Notes under the pieces: generated by a model
What the model saw: only the letters and a program-made list of their open reading frames with translations
Told to the model about the DNA's origin: nothing
The model's database searches: none
Assembly: GCF_002292295.1 (NCBI RefSeq)
Contig: NZ_DBBS01000020.1
Span: forward strand, 366,806 to 430,805
Length of the DNA stretch: 64,000 bases
Source: Sphingomonas sp. UBA978
Lineage (GTDB): Bacteria; Pseudomonadota; Alphaproteobacteria; Sphingomonadales; Sphingomonadaceae
Reading direction: 5' to 3'
Program-made: the position numbers and the translations under genes
In this document: positions 1-8,682 of the stretch, in pieces
Layout of the letters: each line of letters begins with the position of its first letter
Numbering within the stretch: position 1 is the first letter of the stretch

Positions 1-999
1 GGCTACGGCTATCATTTCGACGCGCACAAGGTCGGCGTGGTGCTGCGCGACCATGCGCTGGGGCGCGGCGTCGTGCACCTCGCGCGCCGCGTCACCGACG
101 TCGCCGTCGTCGACGGGCGCGTCGCGCGCCTCGATCTCGCGGGCGGCGACAGCATCGCCGCCGACCTTTTCGTCGATGCGAGCGGTTTCCGCTCCGTCAT
201 CGCGCAGGGGGCACTCGGCGTGCCGTTCCGCTCCTTCGCCGGCAATCTGTTCGCCGATCGCGCCGTGGTCATGCCGACCCCGCGGGCCGGGCAGCTGCCG
301 GTGCAGACACAGGCGACCGCGCTCTCCGCCGGCTGGGCGTGGGACATTCCGCTGACCACGCGCACCGGCAACGGCTATGTCTATTCCTCGCGCCATCTGT
401 CGGCCGACGCCGCGGAAACCGAATTGCGTCGCCATCTCGGTCTGCTCGATGCCGACGTCGCCGCGCGCCACCTGACGATGAAGGTCGGTCGCGTCGAGAC
501 GACATGGACCGCCAACTGCCTCGCGATCGGCCTCGCGCAGGGGTTTGTCGAACCGCTCGAGGCGACCGCGCTGCACATCGTCCAGGCGACGGTCGAGGGC
601 TTCATCGCCGCGCAGGACGGCGGCGGGCGGGACGCGTTCAACGCCGCCATCGCCCGCCGCTACGAGGGCATCCGTGACTATATCGTCGCCCATTACCGGC
701 TCAACCGCCGCTCCGGCGATTTCTGGCGCGAGAATGCCGCCAACGACGACCTGTCCGACGATCTGAAGGCGATCCTGTCCGCCTGGTTCACCGGCCGCGA
801 CGTCGGCGAGGTGATCGCGGCGCGCGACCTCGGCGGCTATTATGCGCCGATGTCGTGGGAGGTGCTGCTCGCCGGCTACGGCACCTTCCCCGACGCCGCC
901 CGGCTGCGTGCGGCCGCGCCCGTCGCCGACCTCGCCGGGATCGACGCGCTGCTCGACGGCTGCCTGCTCAACTTTCCGCCCGCCGGGAGATTATCATGA
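1..999 (+). CDS. tryptophan halogenase family flavoprotein (5' partial)
   Basis: The frame is open from base 1, so the N-terminal part with the FAD GxGxxG motif and the lysine used by true tryptophan halogenases lies outside the window. The visible 332 residues include the family motif GWAWDIP (bases 331-351) and a downstream stretch typical of PrnA/RebH-like proteins, GFVEPLEATALHIVQ. In caulobacters and sphingomonads such proteins are usually encoded beside TonB-dependent receptors and sugar carriers, and their substrate is generally unknown, so free tryptophan should not be assumed. The stop codon overlaps the start of the next gene (ATGA, 996-999), which indicates translational coupling with the MFS carrier. 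The family call is secure; the function is not. Confidence 0.85.
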   Translation, partial: GYGYHFDAHKVGVVLRDHALGRGVVHLARRVTDVAVVDGRVARLDLAGGDSIAADLFVDASGFRSVIAQGALGVPFRSFAGNLFADRAVVMPTPRAGQLPVQTQATALSAGWAWDIPLTTRTGNGYVYSSRHLSADAAETELRRHLGLLDADVAARHLTMKVGRVETTWTANCLAIGLAQGFVEPLEATALHIVQATVEGFIAAQDGGGRDAFNAAIARRYEGIRDYIVAHYRLNRRSGDFWRENAANDDLSDDLKAILSAWFTGRDVGEVIAARDLGGYYAPMSWEVLLAGYGTFPDAARLRAAAPVADLAGIDALLDGCLLNFPPAGRLS

Positions 1000-2495
1000 C
1001 TGCGACCCTGACCCGACCGCGGCAGAGCTGGGCCGGCCTTTTGAACATCTCGTTCGGCTTCTTCGGCATCCAAATCGGCTTCGCCCTGCAAAATGCGAAC
1101 ATGAGCCGGATCTTCCAGTCGCTCGGCACCAGCCTCGACGATCTGCCCGCTCTCTGGGTCGCGGCACCGCTGACCGGATTGCTGGTGCAGCCCGTGATCG
1201 GCCATCTCAGCGACCGCACCTGGCTCGGCCGCCTCGGGCGGCGGCGGCCCTATTTCCTCGCCGGAGCCATCCTCGCCGCCATCGCGCTGCTGCTGATGCC
1301 GGAAAGCCCCGGGCTGTTGATGGCGGCGTTGCTGCTGTGGATGCTCGATGCGTCGCTCAACGTCTCGATGGAGCCGTTCCGCGCCTTCATCGGCGACATG
1401 CTCGACAAGGACCAGCACGCCGCAGGCTATGCGGTGCAGACCGCCTTCATCGGCGCGGGCGCCGTGTTCGGGTCGATCTTCCCGTGGCTGCTCGAACATC
1501 TCGGCGTGTCGAACGTCGCGGCGGGCGGCGGCATTCCCGATACGGTGCGCTACGCCTTCTGGTTCGGCGGCGCGGCGCTGTTCCTCGCGGTGCTGTGGAC
1601 GGTGCTGACGACGCGCGAATATTCGCCTGCCGAGATGGCCGGCTTCCACGGTGCCGTCGCGGACGATCAGGCCCACACGACGCAGGTGCTGGCGGCGCGC
1701 GGCGTCGGCGGCAGCATCGCGTGGATCGTATTGGGTGGGACCGTCATCGCCACCGTCGCGGCGCTGGGGCTGGAAAAGGAAGTGTATCTGCTCGGCGCGC
1801 TGCTCGCCGCCTACGGTCTCGCCAGCATCATTGCCATCGCGCGGGCGCGGAGCGGGCGGCCGGCGGACATGCTGGGGCATATCGTCGGCGATTTCGGCGG
1901 CATGCCGGTGCTGATGAAGCGGCTGGCGGTGGCGCAATGCTTCAGCTGGTCCGCGCTGTTCATCATGTGGATCAACACCACGCCGATCGTCGCCGGCGCC
2001 TTCTACGGCGCGCCCGATGCGCAGGGCCCGGCCTATCAGGCGGGGGCGAACTGGGTCGACGTGCTGTTCGCGACCTATAACGGCGTCGCTGCCGTGGCCG
2101 CGCTGACGCTGCTGCCGCTGCTGGCGAAGCGGATCGGACAGGCCGGCACGCATATCGTCGGGCTGCTGTGCGGCGCGGCGGGGTTTGCCAGCTTCTTCGT
2201 CATCACCGACCCGCAATGGCTGTTGCTGAGCGAGATCGGCATCGGCATCGCCTGGGCGTCGATCCTCGCCATGCCCTATGCGATCCTCGCCTCCAGCCTG
2301 CCGCAAGCCAAGCTGGGCATCTACATGGGCCTCTTCAACGTGTTCGTCGTGGTGCCGCAATTGCTGGTGGCGACGGTGATGGGTTCGATCACCAAGCATT
2401 TCTTCCCGGCCGAGCCGATCTGGACGCTGGCCTTTGCGGCGGGCGCGCTGCTGCTGGCGGCGGTGGCGATGCTGCGGGTCAACGCCAGCCGGTAA
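996..2495 (+). CDS. MFS transporter, sugar-type (GPH/SLC45-like)
   Basis: A 499-residue integral membrane protein with about 12 hydrophobic segments. It has an MFS loop 2-3 signature near residues 69-84, with GHLSD followed by a GRLGRRRPY cluster. The N-terminus (GLLNISFGFFGIQIGFALQ) resembles proton-coupled disaccharide carriers of the sucrose/maltose type found in alphaproteobacterial oligosaccharide loci. The ATG at 996 was chosen because it overlaps the halogenase stop codon; the same frame is open further upstream but runs through the halogenase coding region. The likely role is inner-membrane import of a sugar brought in by a TonB receptor encoded upstream. Its 3' end overlaps the convergent next gene by 17 bases. 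The substrate is inferred from family resemblance only. Confidence 0.85.
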   Translation: MTATLTRPRQSWAGLLNISFGFFGIQIGFALQNANMSRIFQSLGTSLDDLPALWVAAPLTGLLVQPVIGHLSDRTWLGRLGRRRPYFLAGAILAAIALLLMPESPGLLMAALLLWMLDASLNVSMEPFRAFIGDMLDKDQHAAGYAVQTAFIGAGAVFGSIFPWLLEHLGVSNVAAGGGIPDTVRYAFWFGGAALFLAVLWTVLTTREYSPAEMAGFHGAVADDQAHTTQVLAARGVGGSIAWIVLGGTVIATVAALGLEKEVYLLGALLAAYGLASIIAIARARSGRPADMLGHIVGDFGGMPVLMKRLAVAQCFSWSALFIMWINTTPIVAGAFYGAPDAQGPAYQAGANWVDVLFATYNGVAAVAALTLLPLLAKRIGQAGTHIVGLLCGAAGFASFFVITDPQWLLLSEIGIGIAWASILAMPYAILASSLPQAKLGIYMGLFNVFVVVPQLLVATVMGSITKHFFPAEPIWTLAFAAGALLLAAVAMLRVNASR

Positions 2496-3054
2496 TCGCC
2501 CGGCCGCGGTCGACGTCGTGTTCGACCATCTGCTGCGTCAGGCGCAGGAACAGGCGCTGCGCCTGACGCCACGCGACCAGCCGGGCGCCCCGGTCACGCG
2601 GGCGCTCGCCGACGACCAGCCGGCTGCCCCAGCCGGCGATGGTCGCACCCACGTCAACGTCTGCGCCGGGCTGGATGACGAGCGAGGGGAAGGGCAGTCG
2701 CGCCTGCGGGGAGGCGAACAGGTCGCCCGCCTCCGGCTGCGGGGCGAACAGCAGCGCGCCGGCGATCCGGCCGACGTCGTCGGCGGGCGACAGCCGCGCC
2801 CACCAGGCACTCGCCGCGCAGCCGATGCCGTCCGCGATCAGCAGTACCCGCGCATCCGCCTCGCGCACCGCGCGGTCGAGCCGCGCCGCCCAGACATTGC
2901 GCTCCCCGCGCGACCGCACGTCGATCGGCACGGCCGTCGCGCCCTCCGCGGGCCAGCCGAACATCCGTTCCCATGACGGCGCGGGGCGATGCGCCTCGCC
3001 GATGGTGACGACGGAAAAGAGGTCGGTCGGAAAGCCTCCGGCGATGACGGTCAT
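2479..3054 (-). CDS. RBBP9/YdeN-like serine-hydrolase-fold protein lacking the catalytic Ser and His
   Basis: The 191 residues follow the bacterial RBBP9/YdeN alpha/beta-hydrolase pattern: a tryptophan-rich N-terminal part, a short strand leading to the nucleophile elbow, then GALLFAP, LPFPSLVI and WGSRLV. The nucleophile elbow, normally AHSLGC, reads ADGIGC at residues 74-79, so the serine is Gly76 and the preceding His is Asp75. The C-terminal region that should hold the catalytic His (normally like EAGHIN) has no histidine at that position. The protein is therefore probably not a hydrolase and may be a binding or scaffold protein. It starts at the ATG at 3054 and converges on the MFS gene with a 17-base overlap. 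The alternative is a decaying gene, but the frame is intact. Confidence 0.7.
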   Translation of the reverse strand: MTVIAGGFPTDLFSVVTIGEAHRPAPSWERMFGWPAEGATAVPIDVRSRGERNVWAARLDRAVREADARVLLIADGIGCAASAWWARLSPADDVGRIAGALLFAPQPEAGDLFASPQARLPFPSLVIQPGADVDVGATIAGWGSRLVVGERPRDRGARLVAWRQAQRLFLRLTQQMVEHDVDRGRAITGWR

Positions 3055-3230
3055 GCGCGTCCCACTCCCTGTTGATCTCGGCCGTCACGATCATGCGCGC
3101 TTTTCTGTGATACGCCAGCCAGGAAAAACTTCGCGCGGGGTGAGTGGAGCCACGGCCGTGTCGTGCTGCGGCCCGTTCCGCCGCCGAAGCTTTGCCGATA
3201 AGGCGGGGCGGCAGGCAGCTTGGGGACGGA

Positions 3231-4238
3231 ATGACGATGCCGACGATATTGGTGACCGGAGTGGCGGGCTTCATCGGCATGAGCGTCGCCGACGCCTTGC
3301 TGGCGCGGGGCGATACCGTCGTCGGGATCGACGTCCTCAACGATTATTACGACCCCGCGCTCAAGCAGGCGCGGCTGGCCCGGCTGACGCAGCGCCATGG
3401 CGAGCGCTTCACCTTTCTGCGCGTCGATTTCGCCGATGCCACGGCGTTGCGCAGCGCGCTTGCGCCCCATGCCTTCGACCGGATCATCCATCTCGGCGCG
3501 CAGGCGGGCGTGCGCTATTCGATCGAGAATCCGGAGGCCTATGGTCAGTCCAACCTCGTCGGTCATCTCAACCTGCTCGAAGTGGCGCGGGCGCGGCATG
3601 TCGCGCATTGCGTCTACGCCTCCTCCTCCTCGGTCTATGGCGGCAACACCACGGTTCCGTTCCGCGTCGAGGATCGCGTCGACCGGCCGGTGTCGCTCTA
3701 CGCCGCGACCAAGCGCGCGAACGAGGTGATGAGCGAAAGCTACGCGCATCTCTACCGACTGCCGCTCACCGGGCTGCGCTTCTTCACCGTCTACGGTCCG
3801 TGGGGCCGGCCGGACATGATGATGTGGATCTTCACCAAGGCAATGTTCGAAGGCCGCCCGATCCCGGTGTTCAATGACGGCAGGATGGAGCGCGACTTCA
3901 CCTTCATCGACGATATCGTCGCGGGCGTGGTCGCGGCGCTGGACAATCCGCCGCCCGACGACGGGTGGGAGAAAGCGGGCGGCAGCATCGCGCCGCACCG
4001 GCTCTACAATATCGGCAACAACCGGTCGGAGCCGCTGGGGCGGGTGATCGGCCTGCTCGAAGCGGCGACGGGGCGGCCGGCGGTCCGGCAGAACCTGCCG
4101 ATCCAGCCCGGCGACGTGGTCCGCACCGCGGCGGATATCGATGCGATCGCGCGCGACCTCGGCTATCGGCCGACGACGTCGATCGACGTCGGGGTGCCGC
4201 GCTTCGTCGACTGGTATCGCAGCTTCCATGGAATTTAG
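3231..4238 (+). CDS. NAD-dependent epimerase, UDP-glucuronate 4-epimerase type
   Basis: A 335-residue extended short-chain dehydrogenase. The Rossmann motif TGVAGFIG covers residues 9-16, a serine-rich strand SSSSVYGG starts near 131, and the YxxxK pair is Tyr157 and Lys161 (LYAATKRAN). The segment NDYYDPALKQARL near residue 37 is characteristic of UDP-glucuronate/UDP-galacturonate 4-epimerases (LpsL/CapI/WbpP-like) that supply galacturonate for surface polysaccharides. The start is the ATG at 3231, preceded by a purine-rich GGGGACGGA; the same frame is open upstream but has no conserved content. No other polysaccharide genes are adjacent, so the gene appears to stand alone. UDP-GlcA is the best guess among UDP-sugar substrates. 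Confidence 0.85.
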   Translation: MTMPTILVTGVAGFIGMSVADALLARGDTVVGIDVLNDYYDPALKQARLARLTQRHGERFTFLRVDFADATALRSALAPHAFDRIIHLGAQAGVRYSIENPEAYGQSNLVGHLNLLEVARARHVAHCVYASSSSVYGGNTTVPFRVEDRVDRPVSLYAATKRANEVMSESYAHLYRLPLTGLRFFTVYGPWGRPDMMMWIFTKAMFEGRPIPVFNDGRMERDFTFIDDIVAGVVAALDNPPPDDGWEKAGGSIAPHRLYNIGNNRSEPLGRVIGLLEAATGRPAVRQNLPIQPGDVVRTAADIDAIARDLGYRPTTSIDVGVPRFVDWYRSFHGI

Positions 4239-4247
4239 GCACGTGCT

Positions 4248-5171
4248 TCAGGGCGTGGCCGTTGCCCATGGTGCCCCGGCGAGCGTCCGCGCCAGATGGT
4301 CGATCAGCACCTGCACGCGCAGCGGCCGCAAAGGGCTGGGCGGTGTCATCAGGTGGAGCCCGAGCGCCGGCACGCTCCAGTCCGGCATCGCGACCTCCAG
4401 CCGCCCGTCGCGTATCTCGTGCCAGACGAGGAATTCCGGCTGCAACGCCAGCCCTTGACCGGCGAGCAGCGCCGGGTTGAGCAGGTCGGCATTGTCGGTC
4501 CACAGCCGCACCGGCGGCTCGACCGTCTCCTCGCCGAAGCGGGGATGACGAAAGCGCCACAGCCCGCGCGTCGCCCCGCCGGTATAGCCCAGCGCATGAT
4601 GATCCCTCAGCTGGGCCGGATGGCTGGGGCGGCCGTGGCGATCGAGATAGGCGGGGGAGGCGACCAGCAGGAGGCGTACCGTGCACAGCCGCCGCGCCAG
4701 CAGCGAACTGTCCTCCAGCGCGGCGATGCGCAGCGCGATGTCGAACCCTTCGGCGACGAGGTCGACGCGCCGGTCGCTCAGCGCGAAGTCGAGCGTCACC
4801 TCCGGATAGGTTTCTAGAAAGGTGGGCAGGGTCGCGCCGACATAAGCGGTGCCGAACGACAGGGGCGCGCTGATCCGGACGAGCCCGCGCGCGACGTCGG
4901 ACTGTTCCGCCGCCTCGTCCTCCAGCGCCTCGCCGTCCTGCAGGATGCGACCGGCGCGCGCCAGCGCGGCCCGCCCCGCCTCGGTCAGTGACAGCCGCCG
5001 CGAGGTGCGCGACAGCAGCGCCACGCCCAGCCGCACTTCGAGCCGGGCGATCGCCTTCGACACCGTCGGGTTGGACAGGCCGAGCGCCTGCGCCGCGCCG
5101 GCGAACGAACCGCGCTCGGCGACCTTCGCGAAGATCGCCCAGGCTTCGAGATCTGGCAGGCGGCGTGTCAT
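4248..5171 (-). CDS. LysR-family transcriptional regulator (divergent to pirin)
   Basis: A 307-residue LysR-type regulator. The N-terminal winged helix (about residues 8-65) contains GSFAGAAQALGLSNPTVSKAI and is followed by a substrate-binding domain starting with the typical GLVRISAPLSFG. ATG at 5171 is preferred to an in-frame TTG nine bases upstream. The gene is divergent from a pirin and an FMN reductase, and a perfect palindrome (5177-5200) lies just in front of its start codon, consistent with autoregulation and control of the pirin operon. LysR/pirin pairs are common in proteobacteria and often respond to redox-active or aromatic compounds; the inducer here is unknown. Confidence 0.92.
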   Translation of the reverse strand: MTRRLPDLEAWAIFAKVAERGSFAGAAQALGLSNPTVSKAIARLEVRLGVALLSRTSRRLSLTEAGRAALARAGRILQDGEALEDEAAEQSDVARGLVRISAPLSFGTAYVGATLPTFLETYPEVTLDFALSDRRVDLVAEGFDIALRIAALEDSSLLARRLCTVRLLLVASPAYLDRHGRPSHPAQLRDHHALGYTGGATRGLWRFRHPRFGEETVEPPVRLWTDNADLLNPALLAGQGLALQPEFLVWHEIRDGRLEVAMPDWSVPALGLHLMTPPSPLRPLRVQVLIDHLARTLAGAPWATATP

Positions 5172-5176
5172 TATCG

Positions 5177-5200
5177 GCAATGATGAGATGCCATCATTGC
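5177..5200. promoter_or_regulatory. Perfect inverted repeat, likely LysR operator
   Basis: GCAATGATG (5177-5185) and its exact reverse complement CATCATTGC (5192-5200) are separated by six bases. The site is in the 91-base divergent region between the lysR gene (start 5171) and the pirin gene (start 5263). LysR proteins bind dyad sites in such divergent promoters. Binding is inferred; the palindrome is directly visible. Confidence 0.6.
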
Positions 5201-5262
5201 TATTTCGTCAAGTGGCGTTCGCCCTCATCTAGGACCCAACGGAACGATAACGGAGACAGAGC

Positions 5263-5961
5263 ATGATCGAACGTCGCCCCTTCGCCACCCTCGGCGGTGC
5301 CAACCACGGCTGGCTCGATGCCAAGCATCATTTCTCCTTCGCCAGCTATTACGATCCCAAGCGGATGGGCTGGGGCCCGATCCGCGTCTGGAACGACGAC
5401 ACGATCGCCGCCGGCACCGGCTTTCCGCCGCACCCGCATGCCGATATGGAGATCGTCACCTATGTTCGCAGCGGCGCGATCACGCATCAGGACAGCCTGG
5501 GCAACATCGGCCGTACCGAAGCGGGCGACGTGCAGGTGATGAGCGCCGGGTCGGGCGTGCGCCATTCGGAGTATAATCGCGAGAGCGACGCGACGACGAT
5601 CTTCCAGATCTGGATCGAGCCCAAGACGCGCGGTGCGGCCCCGTCCTGGGGCGCCAAGCCCTTTCCCAAGGGCGAACGGTCGGGGAGGTTCGTGACGCTG
5701 GCGAGCGGTTTCGAGGCGGATGGCGACGCGCTGCCGATCCGCACCGACGCCCGTATCGTCGGTGCGACGATCAAGGCCGGCGAGACGGCGGAATATGCGC
5801 TCGGCGCCGGCCATCACGCCTATCTCGTTCCGGCGACGGGGCGGATCGAGGTCAACGGCGTCGCGCTCGACGCCCGCGACGGCGCGGCGATCGTCGATGA
5901 AAGCGTGATCCGCGTCACCGCCACCGAGGATGCCGAGATCGTCCTGGTCGACGCCGCCTGA
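5263..5961 (+). CDS. Pirin family protein (YhhW-like bicupin)
   Basis: The 232-residue protein has the pirin N-terminal cupin with the metal-ligand pattern of the family: HPHADMEIVTYV near residues 52-63 and SGVRHSEYN near 97-105. The start MIERRPFATLGGANHGWL is typical of YhhW-type pirins, some of which act in vitro as quercetin 2,3-dioxygenases. The RBS GGAGA lies upstream of ATG 5263. It is the first gene of a putative two-gene operon with an NADPH-dependent FMN reductase, under the divergent LysR regulator. The physiological substrate is unknown; a role in handling electrophiles or quinones is an inference from the partner gene. Confidence 0.9.
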   Translation: MIERRPFATLGGANHGWLDAKHHFSFASYYDPKRMGWGPIRVWNDDTIAAGTGFPPHPHADMEIVTYVRSGAITHQDSLGNIGRTEAGDVQVMSAGSGVRHSEYNRESDATTIFQIWIEPKTRGAAPSWGAKPFPKGERSGRFVTLASGFEADGDALPIRTDARIVGATIKAGETAEYALGAGHHAYLVPATGRIEVNGVALDARDGAAIVDESVIRVTATEDAEIVLVDAA

Positions 5962-5970
5962 CCCAGTCCT

Positions 5971-6002
5971 CCCGCCCGGATCTCTTGCGCTTTCCGGGCG
6001 GG
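5971..6002. terminator. Hairpin between pirin and FMN reductase
   Basis: A perfect 10-bp stem (CCCGCCCGGA at 5971-5980 and TCCGGGCGGG at 5993-6002) with a 12-base loop follows the pirin stop codon. There is no T-tract. It may be a partial terminator or an mRNA stabiliser that sets a lower level for the downstream reductase. Confidence 0.45.
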
Positions 6003-6019
6003 ACCACGAAGGTGATCCG

Positions 6020-6610
6020 ATGAGCGACACCATCCTGATCTTCTACGGCTCCTACCGGTCCGACCGGCAAGGCATCCGACTGGCCGACTATCTGGTCGAG
6101 GCGTTCCGCGCGCGCGGTGCCAGCCCCGAGCTGATCGACGCCAAGGCGCTCGACCTGCCGATGCTCGACCGGATGTACAAGGAATATGCCCCCGGCGAGG
6201 CACCGCCCGCGCTCGAGGCGCTGGCGGGCAAGATCAAGGCGGCCGATGCGTTCGTCTTCGTCGCCGGCGAGTATAACTGGAGCGTCCAGCCCGGCCTCAA
6301 GAACCTGACCGATCATTTCCTTGAGGAATGGTTCTGGCGCCCCGCGGCGATCGCCAGCTATTCGGCGGGTCGTTTCGCGGGCGCCCGCGCCGGTCTGGCG
6401 TGGCACGGCATCCTGTCTGAGATGGGGATGATCGTCGTGTCGAGCACGCTTGCGGTCGGCGGCATCGGCAAGGCGCTGTCCCCCGACGCCGAGCCGATCG
6501 GCGACGGCGGCGCCAGCCTCGCCAGGGCGTTTCCCCGCTTCGCCGACGATCTGGCGTGGTGGACCGAGGCAGCGCGGGTACAGCGCGCCGCCAAGGCTCC
6601 GCCTTACTGA
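6020..6610 (+). CDS. NADPH-dependent FMN reductase family protein
   Basis: This 196-residue flavodoxin-fold protein begins with a strand ending in the flavin-phosphate loop GSYRSDRQG and has the family feature GEYNWSVQPGLKNLTDH in the middle. Such proteins reduce FMN, azo dyes, quinones or chromate using NAD(P)H in the cytoplasm. ATG 6020 is used; the frame is open upstream but that part lies in the hairpin region after the pirin gene. It follows pirin by 58 bases and probably shares its LysR-controlled promoter. Its stop overlaps the stop region of the convergent malate synthase gene by seven bases (6604-6610). Confidence 0.88.
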   Translation: MSDTILIFYGSYRSDRQGIRLADYLVEAFRARGASPELIDAKALDLPMLDRMYKEYAPGEAPPALEALAGKIKAADAFVFVAGEYNWSVQPGLKNLTDHFLEEWFWRPAAIASYSAGRFAGARAGLAWHGILSEMGMIVVSSTLAVGGIGKALSPDAEPIGDGGASLARAFPRFADDLAWWTEAARVQRAAKAPPY

Positions 6611-8682
6611 GCGTCCGCCGCCTTGCGCTCGGCCCGGAAGCGGTGGAGCAGGGGTTCGGTGTAGCCGCTCGGCTGCGCGATGCCGTCGAACACCAGGGCG
6701 CGGGCGGCGCGATAGGCGATGCTGTCCGCCTCGTGGCCGCGCATCGGGCGATACAGCGGATCGTCGGCATTCTGGCCGTCGACCTTCGCTGCCATGCGAC
6801 CGAAGGCGGCATCGACCTCGGCTGCCGTGGCGATGCCGTGGAGCAGCCAGTTCGCCATATGCTGCGACGAGATGCGCAGCGTCGCGCGATCCTCCATCAG
6901 GCCGATGTCGTGGATGTCCGGCACCTTCGAACAGCCGACGCCCTGATCGATCCAGCGGACGACATAGCCCAGGATGCCCTGCGCATTGTTGTCGAGCTCG
7001 GCGCGCACTGTGTCGGCCTGCCAGTTCCGCCCGGCCTCGGCGACGGGGATGGTCAGCAGGTCTGCCAGCGGCGCGACGGCTTCCGCCGTGCGCTCGCGCT
7101 GGCGGGCGAAGACGTCGACGCGGTGGTAATGCGTCGCGTGCAGCGTCGCCGCGGTGGGCGAGGGGACCCAGGCGGTGTTCGCCCCCGTGCGCGGATGGCC
7201 GATCTTCTGGTCGAGCATGTCGGCCATCCGGTCCGGCGCCGCCCACATCCCCTTGCCGATCTGCGCCTTGCCCGACAGGCCGCAGGCGAGCCCGATCTGC
7301 ACGTTGCGATTCTCATAGGCGGTGATCCAGGCGGCCGTCTTCATCTCGCCCTTGGGGATCATCGGCCCGGCGTGCATCGCGGTGTGCATCTCGTCGCCGG
7401 TCCGGTCGAGGAAGCCGGTGTTGATGAACACCAGCCGGTGACGGACGGCGTGGATGCACGCAGCGAGGTTGGCGCTGGTGCGGCGCTCCTCGTCCATCAG
7501 CCCAACCTTGATCGTGTGGCGCTTGAGCCGCAGCAGGTCCTCGACCGCATCGAACAGCCGGTCGGTGAAGGCGGCTTCGGCCGGTCCGTGCATCTTCGGC
7601 TTGACGATATAGATCGATCCGGTGCGGCTGTTGCCGCCCTTGTCGTGCAGCGCGATCAGCGACGTGACGATCGCATCGAGGATCCCCTCCGGTGCTTCGC
7701 TGCCGTCGGGCAGGCGGATCGCCGGGTTGGTCATCAGATGGCCGACGTTGCGCACGAACAGCAGGCTGCGTCCGGGCAGCGTCAGCGTGCTGCCGTCGGG
7801 CGTGGTATAATGGCGGTCGGGATCGAGCGCGCGGGTGACGGTGCGGCCGCCCTTGGCGAAGCTGGCGGTCAGATCGCCCCGCATCAGGCCGAGCCAGTTG
7901 GCATAGGCCGCGACCTTGTCCTCGGCATCGACCGCGGCGACCGAATCCTCGAGGTCGCAGATCGTGGTCAGCGCGGATTCGAGCATGACGTCGGCGATGC
8001 CGGCGGGATCGTCGCGACCGATCGGATGGCTGCGATCGATCACGATCTCGATATGCAGGCCATTGTTGCGGAACAGCAGCGTGCCGCCGGCGCGACCGAC
8101 GAATTGCGCGGGATCGATCAGATCGGGCGTGCCGCCGGTCCAGTCGGTCCAGCTGCCGCCGGCGAGCGGAACGGCATCGTCGAGAAACGCCTTGGCCCAG
8201 GCGATCACCTGCGCGCCGCGCGCCGGGTCGTAGCCGCCGGGCTTTGCCGTGCCGGGGAGGGCATCGGTGCCGTAGAGCGCGTCGTACAGGCTACCCCACC
8301 GGGCGTTGGTGGCGTTGAGCAGGAAGCGGGCATTGAGGATGGGCACTACCAGCTGCGGGCCTGCCATCAGTGCGATTTCCGGGTCGACGTTCGTCGGATC
8401 GATCGCGAAGGGGGCGGGTTCGTCGACCAGATAGCCGATTTCGCGCAGGAATTCGGCATAGCCCTCAGGATCGGCGCCATGGCTGCGGTGCCAGTCGTCG
8501 ATCGCCGCCTGCAACCGGTCGCGTTCGGCGAGCAGCGTGCGGTTCTCCGGCGCGAACCGCGCGTAGATCGCGGCGACGCCCGACCAGAAGGCGTCCGGGG
8601 CGATGCCGGTCCCGGGCAGGGCGCGATCCTCCAGGAACGCAGCGAGTTCGGGGGCGATCTCAAGGCCGGCGCGGTTCGTCAT
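6604..8682 (-). CDS. glcB: Malate synthase G
   Basis: A 692-residue malate synthase of the G type (the E. coli enzyme has about 720 residues), which condenses glyoxylate and acetyl-CoA to malate in the glyoxylate shunt. Recognisable family segments are TICDLEDSVAAVDAEDKV, LLFVRNVGHLMTNPAI, YIVKPKMHGPAEAAF, GLMDEERRTSANL and the C-terminal DGQNADDPLYRPM. Isocitrate lyase is not in the window. A LysR gene is divergent 94 bases away and may regulate it. The 3' end converges on the FMN reductase gene with a 7-base overlap. Together with the fatty-acid genes at 19-28 kb it points to growth on two-carbon units. Confidence 0.95.
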   Translation of the reverse strand: MTNRAGLEIAPELAAFLEDRALPGTGIAPDAFWSGVAAIYARFAPENRTLLAERDRLQAAIDDWHRSHGADPEGYAEFLREIGYLVDEPAPFAIDPTNVDPEIALMAGPQLVVPILNARFLLNATNARWGSLYDALYGTDALPGTAKPGGYDPARGAQVIAWAKAFLDDAVPLAGGSWTDWTGGTPDLIDPAQFVGRAGGTLLFRNNGLHIEIVIDRSHPIGRDDPAGIADVMLESALTTICDLEDSVAAVDAEDKVAAYANWLGLMRGDLTASFAKGGRTVTRALDPDRHYTTPDGSTLTLPGRSLLFVRNVGHLMTNPAIRLPDGSEAPEGILDAIVTSLIALHDKGGNSRTGSIYIVKPKMHGPAEAAFTDRLFDAVEDLLRLKRHTIKVGLMDEERRTSANLAACIHAVRHRLVFINTGFLDRTGDEMHTAMHAGPMIPKGEMKTAAWITAYENRNVQIGLACGLSGKAQIGKGMWAAPDRMADMLDQKIGHPRTGANTAWVPSPTAATLHATHYHRVDVFARQRERTAEAVAPLADLLTIPVAEAGRNWQADTVRAELDNNAQGILGYVVRWIDQGVGCSKVPDIHDIGLMEDRATLRISSQHMANWLLHGIATAAEVDAAFGRMAAKVDGQNADDPLYRPMRGHEADSIAYRAARALVFDGIAQPSGYTEPLLHRFRAERKAADAQ

